In this document: one piece after another, positions 42,214-47,813 of the stretch | How the letters are laid out: each line of letters opens with the position of its first letter | Numbering within the stretch: position 1 is the first letter of the stretch | From: a virus | Virus record (IMG/VR): IMGVR_UViG_3300017917_000746 | Coordinates: 1 to 57,257 of that record | Direction: 5' to 3' (one strand) | Length of the DNA stretch: 57,257 bases | Notes under the pieces: model-generated | What the model was told of the DNA's origin: nothing | Databases searched by the model: none | The model's input: only the letters and a program-made list of their open reading frames with translations | Translations under genes and position numbers: made by a program

Positions 42214-42935
42214 AAATAGATGATTTACTAGAAGGTACTATTAACATGATGGAGTTGGCAAAGAAGGCCAAAGCATTATTAGAGCAAGGACTTTCTGAAC
42301 AACAAGCACAAGATAAACTTGTAAAAGATGGTATTCCCGCTAGACTTGCCGCACAAGCAGTACAAATGGCACAGATGCAGGAAACTGTTGCTGATCAACT
42401 TACCGATGGATTTACTCAAGCACATGCTGATGCTAAACGTGCTAAACAAGAAAAACTATCAGCAGAAAAATATGAAAAAAGTCTAGCAGGTCAATATAAA
42501 TTACCCTGTCAGCCTATGGATTCTTATGTAGTAGATTCAACAAACAAACCTATTGTTCGATGCGCGAATCCTAATCATTCGATTGAAGTATCCGTTGCTC
42601 TTAATCAGTATATCTCAAAAGCAAAACGAGTAGACGAAACACCCATCGCCTCTACAGATGATCCTATGGATCCTATGATTCACGGACATGAAAAAGCCAA
42701 CCCTATGCGCCTTAAAGATCGTATTAATCAAACTAGACGTCAACTTAAAGAACTAGCACAGATGGCAGAAAGTGATGATTTTTCTACCTGGATACAAATA
42801 TGTAAATTAGCCAAGGGCGGAATGTTTATGGGTTTAGAACAAAATTTAGAACAAGTAAGACATGGACTAGAAGAACTGGCTAAAAAACGTAGTAAGGGCG
42901 GAGCACAAAGTAGAGGCATTGAAAAATTTGATTAA
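42210..42935 (+). CDS. Helical protein of unknown function, possible capsid cargo
   Basis: 241 residues. Leader MKIDDLLE ends in L-L-E. A helical region with LLEQGLSEQQAQDKLVKDGI resembles a UBA-like or scaffold helix pair; the middle has a Cys pair (LPCQPMDSY, VRCANPNHS) and the end is helical and basic (GLEELAKKRSKGGAQSRGIE). ATGA overlap with the polyprotein gene. No enzymatic motif seen. Confidence 0.68.
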   Translation: MKIDDLLEGTINMMELAKKAKALLEQGLSEQQAQDKLVKDGIPARLAAQAVQMAQMQETVADQLTDGFTQAHADAKRAKQEKLSAEKYEKSLAGQYKLPCQPMDSYVVDSTNKPIVRCANPNHSIEVSVALNQYISKAKRVDETPIASTDDPMDPMIHGHEKANPMRLKDRINQTRRQLKELAQMAESDDFSTWIQICKLAKGGMFMGLEQNLEQVRHGLEELAKKRSKGGAQSRGIEKFD

Positions 42936-42945
42936 CAATAGATCA

Positions 42946-42953
42946 AATAAATA
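42946..42953 (+). promoter_or_regulatory. Late promoter (AATAAATA)
   Basis: AATAAATA, 20 bases before ATG 42974, with AAGGACG as ribosome-binding site. Confidence 0.65.
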
Positions 42954-42973
42954 TTGTTAAGGACGAAAATATT

Positions 42974-43642
42974 ATGAGAATTATAGACATTATTACCGAA
43001 GCCAAGCAGCCACAAGCACCTAAGCCTCGAAACTTTGTTGCTAAGAATGCCAAGACGGGCGGTGCTGGCGCACACAAGGATAAAAAGAAAGCCGAAAAAC
43101 AAGGCGATGTAAAACATAAAGGCAAAGTTGAGATGGACGAATCTTTTGGACGAAGAAGCAGTTATAGTTATAATCCAGACAGAGACGCAGAACGCGAATG
43201 GGACGCGGCTCGACGTGCAGATCAAGACTTTAGAAATCGAGAGCGTAATGCGGGAGACGATGGCGAAGATTACTATCGTCAGCAGATGGACAAAGATCGA
43301 GGTCCTTGGTACATAAAAATTGACGGTAAAATTTACAAGCAAAAAGGCATTCCAAAATCATTTGATTGGAAAAGCGGTGCTAAAAAGTACGGAATGGCTA
43401 TTCTTAAAAATAATCCAGATCTGCAGGGTAAAATTTATATTACTAAAAAAGCAAAAGACGATGCTCCAAACAACATTACAGAAGACCCTAGTGCTAGTAC
43501 AACTAACGCTGGAAATGTAACAATCGGTGCAATCTATAAAAATAAAGCAGGAAAAACTCCTAAAAATAAGGACGGCACTGCTAAAAATGCTCTAGACATG
43601 AAGGGTGTTGGATTGCTTACCGGCGGAAGCATAAAACGATAA
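42974..43642 (+). CDS. Basic modular protein, possible capsid cargo
   Basis: 222 residues. Leader MRIIDIITE ends in I-T-E. Residues about 18-52 (RNFVAKNAKTGGAGAHKDKK, KQGDVKHKGK) form a very basic motif that I recall from many T4-like phage proteins. An Arg/Asp-rich segment with RDAEREWDAARRADQDFRNR follows. A small domain, WYIKIDGKIYKQKGIPKSFD near 115-140, resembles a short beta unit in other phage proteins. Likely DNA-associated inside the head; function unknown. Confidence 0.7.
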   Translation: MRIIDIITEAKQPQAPKPRNFVAKNAKTGGAGAHKDKKKAEKQGDVKHKGKVEMDESFGRRSSYSYNPDRDAEREWDAARRADQDFRNRERNAGDDGEDYYRQQMDKDRGPWYIKIDGKIYKQKGIPKSFDWKSGAKKYGMAILKNNPDLQGKIYITKKAKDDAPNNITEDPSASTTNAGNVTIGAIYKNKAGKTPKNKDGTAKNALDMKGVGLLTGGSIKR

Positions 43643-43645
43643 ATA
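43638..43645 (+). promoter_or_regulatory. Late promoter (GATAAATA) overlapping a stop codon
   Basis: GATAAATA contains the TAA stop of the preceding gene and lies 21 bases before ATG 43667, with AGGAGAT between. Confidence 0.7.
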
Positions 43646-43666
43646 CCATATTAGGAGATTTTAACC

Positions 43667-44992
43667 ATGCACGACGAAATGAGACCAGCGATGCCAGGAC
43701 CCATAGATGACCACGAAGGTTCTATGGCACGTTCTGAGCTTTACAGAGCCGCAAAATATTCAATGAAACTATTTCAAATGATTGAAGACGGACAGGATTT
43801 AGAAGGCTGGGTGCAGGCTAAAATTACTAAATCAGCAGATTATTTAGATTCTGTGTATCATTACATGGAATACCAGGTAAAGTTTGGCGATGGCAGCAAC
43901 GCATCCAACATCGACGATATCACAGGTGATGCTGAACAAGAGCTACCAAGCGATGAACCAGTATCCGATATGGATGACGAGGAAAGGAAAATTGACGAAA
44001 TGACCACATACGAACAAAAATTACAATCATTATTAGAAGGTGCCATTAAAGCATCCGGTGTACGTGCTACAGATAAAAAGAAAGGCAAAGTAGATAAATC
44101 AGAGCGCAAACAATACTTTGTTAAACTTGAAAAAGACAACAAGACTAAAGGTATGACTATTGTTGCAGACGAAGGCGAAAGTCAAGGCGAATTACGCGAT
44201 CGTGTTAAACGTGACAACATTGGTTGGACCGTAGCCAGTATGCGTGTCAAAGACGAAATTGACGAAGCCGCTGAAAAAATTGCCAAGGCAGAAAAAGATG
44301 CTAAGAACAAGAAAGAAAAAGACAAAATGATTAAGGAAGCTCTTACTCAGGTTGTTGAAAAGGCTGTTAGCAAAGCACAACAAAAGTTTATGGGTATGGT
44401 ACACGCCGCTAAGAAAGGCGAGAAGCCAGCAAGTAAAGAAGTTGCTAAAGCCGCTAAAGGTATGAGCAAGAAGTCTGCCGAAGACTTTGCTAGTACAAAA
44501 CACAAAGGTCTTCCAGAGAAGAAAAAGAAAACTGACGAAGCACAGGTAATGAGCCCACCGGATGGTGCAACTGCTCCTCCGCCAAAAGATCCAAAGACTG
44601 GCAAGTATCCTAAAGTAACTTCTGGTCCTAACAAAGGTAAAGAGTGGAGTGAAAAGACTCCAGGTCCTACAAATCCAGCAATGAAGGAAGGTAGCAAGCC
44701 AGACTTTTTAGACATGGACAAAGATGGTGACAAGAAAGAACCAATGAAAAAAGCAGTTTCCGACAAAAAGAAAGGTGCTGTTAAAGAAGATCAAGATTTA
44801 GTTAAAAGCATTGTTAGAAAAGTTGTTGCTGAAAAGAAAGCAGGCAAAGGTAAGCCAGATTTTTTAGATATGGATAAGGATGGCAACAAAAAAGAAACAA
44901 TGAAACAAGCAATTAAAGATAAAGAAACAAAGAAAGAAACTGTTAAAGAGTCTGCTGATTTATCTCGCTTGAAATTCTTATCAGGACTATAA
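43667..44992 (+). CDS. Lys-rich modular protein with two DxDxDG repeats
   Basis: 441 residues. The N-terminal domain (MARSELYRAAKYSMKLFQMI, EGWVQAKITKSADYLDSVYH) is a helical unit that I recall from related phage proteins. After MTTYEQKLQSLLE, a possible internal hydrophobic-x-E site, come basic coiled regions (KIAKAEKDAKNKKEKDKMIK). KPDFLDMDKDGDKKEPMKKA (about 345-364) and KPDFLDMDKDGNKKETMKQA (about 395-414) are near-identical EF-hand-like or dockerin-like loops. It ends LSRLKFLSGL. It has no obvious N-terminal targeting leader. Probably an internal head or DNA-compaction protein. Confidence 0.7.
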   Translation: MHDEMRPAMPGPIDDHEGSMARSELYRAAKYSMKLFQMIEDGQDLEGWVQAKITKSADYLDSVYHYMEYQVKFGDGSNASNIDDITGDAEQELPSDEPVSDMDDEERKIDEMTTYEQKLQSLLEGAIKASGVRATDKKKGKVDKSERKQYFVKLEKDNKTKGMTIVADEGESQGELRDRVKRDNIGWTVASMRVKDEIDEAAEKIAKAEKDAKNKKEKDKMIKEALTQVVEKAVSKAQQKFMGMVHAAKKGEKPASKEVAKAAKGMSKKSAEDFASTKHKGLPEKKKKTDEAQVMSPPDGATAPPPKDPKTGKYPKVTSGPNKGKEWSEKTPGPTNPAMKEGSKPDFLDMDKDGDKKEPMKKAVSDKKKGAVKEDQDLVKSIVRKVVAEKKAGKGKPDFLDMDKDGNKKETMKQAIKDKETKKETVKESADLSRLKFLSGL

Positions 44993-44993
44993 T

Positions 44994-45563
44994 ATGGATC
45001 TTAGACAAATTCTACAGGCGTTAGACAGCATTTCTACAAAACCTGTAGAAAATGTCGTAGCGGAAGAACAAGTTCCGCCAATGCCCGATGTAAGTGATCT
45101 ACAACCTGGAACTTCAAAAGACGGAGAAGAAGGATCTAGAATTACTAAAAATGCAGACGGCACCGTATCATATGCAGGAGCATGGGGCACTTATGTTTAT
45201 AATGCACAAGGACAACATGTTAAAACTGTAAGTCCTACTTTTGCTGGATACTCACAAACATCTGATCCTACAGGTAAAGTAACTCAACAAACATACAATC
45301 AAGGACCTCTAAATGTTAAACGAGGACCAGAAGGCGATGAAGTTGAATACGATCTTGGAACTACTACCCTAAGTGCAAAAGGACCTACTGGTGCTAAACC
45401 AACACAAGTGGCTGTTAGAGAAATGGGGTTTAAAGATTACTTGCAACAAATTGAAGAAGGGCTAAAGGATCCTAAAGATAATCCATGTTGGAAGGGTTAC
45501 AAGCCAGTTGGTACTAAAAAGAAAGGTGGCCGCACAGTTCCTAACTGTGTACCAAAAGAATAA
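44994..45563 (+). CDS. Possible capsid cargo protein with NPCWKGY basic C-terminus
   Basis: 189 residues starting one base after the previous stop. The leader MDLRQILQALDSIS parallels the 36704 and 47814 starts, though the nearest cleavage-like site (VVAEE) is less typical. The middle carries two short beta repeats (ADGTVSYAGAWGTYVYN, GEVEYDLGTTT-like). The C-terminus, after QQIEE, is GLKDPKDNPCWKGYKPVGTK and KKGGRTVPNCVPK, a two-Cys basic motif shared by aquatic phage proteins. It overlaps the lipoprotein gene as TAATG. Confidence 0.68.
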   Translation: MDLRQILQALDSISTKPVENVVAEEQVPPMPDVSDLQPGTSKDGEEGSRITKNADGTVSYAGAWGTYVYNAQGQHVKTVSPTFAGYSQTSDPTGKVTQQTYNQGPLNVKRGPEGDEVEYDLGTTTLSAKGPTGAKPTQVAVREMGFKDYLQQIEEGLKDPKDNPCWKGYKPVGTKKKGGRTVPNCVPKE

Positions 45564-45949
45564 TGCGAGCCCTTGTCTTAGCACTAGCACTAACATTAAC
45601 AGGTTGCGCTACTGTTAAGGAATGGGTTCCTAGTTTCAGTGATCCTAATCAATCCGCACGTATTATCGATGTGCGTCAAAGTGTTCAGCAATTAGATTGC
45701 AAACAAACACATGCTCCCCAGGTTAAGCGCATCAAAGACAATTTAGATTGGTTTCAACTTTACAGCGACAGCAAAGGTTGGAGACAGAACGATGTTCTTA
45801 AGTTAATTAAACCTATGCAAGAAACCGTCGACGATTTTTATAAACGTAGCAACGAAAAACAGGGTAGCGAAACCTACTGCGAAATTAAAAAGAAATTAAT
45901 GACTACCCAATCTGAAAAAGCCGCTAGTGCTATATTGGGGAGATTCTAA
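45563..45949 (+). CDS. Small lipoprotein
   Basis: 128 residues. Signal peptide MRALVLALALTLTGC with lipobox Cys15, then a soluble helical region with two further Cys (LDCKQTHAPQVKRIKDNLDW, SETYCEIKKKL). It is anchored in the host envelope after late expression, so unlike its neighbours it cannot be a head protein. A role in superinfection exclusion or lysis is possible but unproven. TAATG overlap upstream; the last base is shared with the next ATG. Confidence 0.72.
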   Translation: MRALVLALALTLTGCATVKEWVPSFSDPNQSARIIDVRQSVQQLDCKQTHAPQVKRIKDNLDWFQLYSDSKGWRQNDVLKLIKPMQETVDDFYKRSNEKQGSETYCEIKKKLMTTQSEKAASAILGRF

Positions 45950-46182
45950 TGATTGAACAGTTACAACAGTTAACGCAGTGCGGTCGTCCTTGGGCTTCCG
46001 ATAGAGCTACAATGGCTTTACAGATGTGCGAAGCCTTTCAACAAGGACAGATCAGCAACGATGAATTTAAAGAATTAATGTTAGATCTAGTTAGAACAGA
46101 TAAATTAGACAGTGAAGCCGATGACATAAATTTAAAAACTATGTTAGTAACGGCAGTATACGCAGTAGCACAGGTGGCCTAA
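45949..46182 (+). CDS. Small helical protein of unknown function
   Basis: 77 residues, helical (ASDRATMALQMCEAFQQGQI, NDEFKELMLDLVRTDKLDSE). It begins on the last base of the lipoprotein stop and ends one base before the Dps gene, so it is co-expressed with both. Family not recognised. Confidence 0.65.
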   Translation: MIEQLQQLTQCGRPWASDRATMALQMCEAFQQGQISNDEFKELMLDLVRTDKLDSEADDINLKTMLVTAVYAVAQVA

Positions 46183-46617
46183 ATGGAAGAACTTAGTAAA
46201 GCACTTAAAATAGCATTTGCCAGTGAATTTAGTTTTTATCTAAAAGCTCATTATTTTCATTGGAACGTTGAAGGAATAAATTTTCAGCAATTTCACGAAC
46301 TGTTTGGTGGTATCTACGAAGAAGTCTATGACAGTATAGATGACTTTGCAGAAAACATTCGTAAGACTGGCAGTTATACTCCTGGAAGTTTTGAACGTTT
46401 TACTATGTTGTCAAAGATTGACGATGAAACAGAAATTCCTAATGCAGAAACAATGGCACAGATCCTGTTAGAAGATTCTGATAAAATGGCTGAGATTTTT
46501 AGAATGGTTTTTGCTATTTCTGAAAAATATGGTGAGCACGGACTTAGCGATTTTATTGCAGGTCGTCAAGATGCACATCGCAAACATTCATGGATGCTAA
46601 GGGCTACATTAAAATGA
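46183..46617 (+). CDS. dps: Dps/ferritin-like iron-binding protein
   Basis: 144 residues, four-helix Dps family. The ferroxidase ligands are all present with exact spacing: His26, His38, Asp53 and Glu57 match E. coli Dps His51, His63, Asp78 and Glu82 (12, 15 and 4 residues apart), in YFHWNVEGINFQQFHELFGG and SIDDFAENI. Dps oxidises and stores iron and protects DNA from Fenton damage. The Lys-rich N-terminal DNA-binding tail of E. coli Dps is absent. It lies in the late block among cargo proteins, with no targeting leader of its own. Confidence 0.9.
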   Translation: MEELSKALKIAFASEFSFYLKAHYFHWNVEGINFQQFHELFGGIYEEVYDSIDDFAENIRKTGSYTPGSFERFTMLSKIDDETEIPNAETMAQILLEDSDKMAEIFRMVFAISEKYGEHGLSDFIAGRQDAHRKHSWMLRATLK

Positions 46618-46769
46618 AAGATATAACCTTAGCAGACTATATTAAAAGAACTACAGAAGAATTAAAAAAAGATTTATTGGATTCGACACAGGCCGAGGAA
46701 AAATACCTAGTCTATCCAGAACAACACGGTGAGGAAGATCGGCCAGTAAACCCATACGGAGAACATTAA
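46614..46769 (+). CDS. 51-residue protein of unknown function
   Basis: Starts in an ATGA overlap with dps and ends directly before ATG 46770. The sequence MKDITLADYIKRTTEELKKD, then QAEEKYLVYPEQHGEEDRPV, is acidic and helical. The tight overlap on both sides supports it as a real gene. No family recognised. Confidence 0.6.
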   Translation: MKDITLADYIKRTTEELKKDLLDSTQAEEKYLVYPEQHGEEDRPVNPYGEH

Positions 46770-47615
46770 ATGAAAATTTCAGATATATTAATCAACGAGG
46801 CACCGGCCGCAACAGGTAAAGTTCCTCCTCAACCAACATTAAAGGGCAAACCATCTACTGGTCCAAAAGGTCAAGCATGGTTGAAAAAATACGGTGCTAC
46901 TCATAATCCAGACGGCACACCAAAGTCAGCGCCTGCACCGGCACAGGTAGCACCACAACAGGGCAATGGGCTCACGGGTCAAAATGCTCCCGGAGTTGCC
47001 CCGGAAGTAGGTGTAGCACAGGCATCCAGCAACACCACTCCAGATCCTGTTCCAGCACAAGAACCAACACCGGCACCTGCTCCAGCACCTACTACACCCC
47101 CACCACAGGCAAATCCACTAGGAGTACAAGCACAGGCTGGCGGTGCGTTTGGACAACAAACTCCACAGGCGGATGTTAGTCGCGCACCAACTGAGCCAGC
47201 ACCTGCTCCTGCAGAACCTGCTCCGGCATCTGCTCCTGCAACAAAACAAGCACCTCCAGGACTATCCAGTGCAACAACAGCCCAAGGTTCTTCGGCACCA
47301 ACTGGACCAACAGCCCAAGCCAATCCTGACGGAACTGGTATTGGTGCTAATGCTCAGGTCAATCCAGATACTAATTTAAGCACACAGGCTAAACCAGTTA
47401 CAACTGCCTCAGGGGCGAAAACTAATATAACTACTGCGTCTGACGACGAGTTGGCTTGGAGATCTAAACAAACCGGGATGGTAAATTTCAGTGCGTATCC
47501 AGGGCCCGGTAAATGGGATCCAAAAACTGGACGTACAAAACGTGAAAGCATCGAATATCACGAAAGAGACAATCAGTTATTACAACGTATGCGTCAAATT
47601 GCTGGTTTGAGATGA
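46770..47615 (+). CDS. Pro/Ala/Gln-rich protein, possible capsid cargo
   Basis: 281 residues. Leader MKISDILINE ends in I-N-E, very like the T4 internal-protein leader. GPKGQAWLKKYGATHNPDGT near 31-50 is a motif repeated in other phage cargo. Residues about 55-225 are disordered, with PAPAPTTPPPQAN and similar runs. The end has SGAKTNITTASDDELAWRSK, then RERDNQ-like helix and MRQIAGLR. Intrinsically disordered proteins can be threaded through a tail tube. No catalytic motif. Confidence 0.7.
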   Translation: MKISDILINEAPAATGKVPPQPTLKGKPSTGPKGQAWLKKYGATHNPDGTPKSAPAPAQVAPQQGNGLTGQNAPGVAPEVGVAQASSNTTPDPVPAQEPTPAPAPAPTTPPPQANPLGVQAQAGGAFGQQTPQADVSRAPTEPAPAPAEPAPASAPATKQAPPGLSSATTAQGSSAPTGPTAQANPDGTGIGANAQVNPDTNLSTQAKPVTTASGAKTNITTASDDELAWRSKQTGMVNFSAYPGPGKWDPKTGRTKRESIEYHERDNQLLQRMRQIAGLR

Positions 47616-47770
47616 AAGAATTTTTAGATAATTTTATAGAATGTTTAGCCCGCTTTGGTTGTGGGTTAGGTGGTATTCCGTATGAATTATGAGAACATAC
47701 CCTAGGACCGTTTGGGGTTATGTGGCCGGCTGCTGGCCTAATCAACGGATTCGCTACCCTGAAGATTTAA
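47612..47770 (+). pseudogene. Small membrane-like frame interrupted by an in-frame TGA
   Basis: ATG 47612 overlaps the preceding stop (ATGA) and encodes MKEFLDNFIECLARFGCGLG, then GIPYEL and TGA (47690-47692). The same frame continues without gap as EHTLGPFGVMWPAAGLINGF and ATLKI to TAA at 47768-47770. The two halves together read like one 53-residue amphipathic protein, so TGA may be a nonsense mutation or a readthrough site. Alternatively ATG 47689 (ATGA overlap) starts another frame of 28 residues, MRTYPRTVWGYVAGCWPNQR..., to 47775. Neither reading is proven. Confidence 0.45.
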
Positions 47771-47780
47771 AGTGAGCACT

Positions 47781-47788
47781 GATAAATA
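47781..47788 (+). promoter_or_regulatory. Late promoter (GATAAATA)
   Basis: GATAAATA followed by TTATATAAG, 25 bases before ATG 47814, with TGGGGAT between. Confidence 0.68.
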
Positions 47789-47813
47789 TTATATAAGATT
47801 TTGGGGATCATAA

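Noticed and set aside
46979-47551. Leftward and alternate-frame open readings in the Pro/Ala-rich gene
   Set aside because: They arise from the biased codon composition of the disordered region; no ribosome-binding site or promoter.
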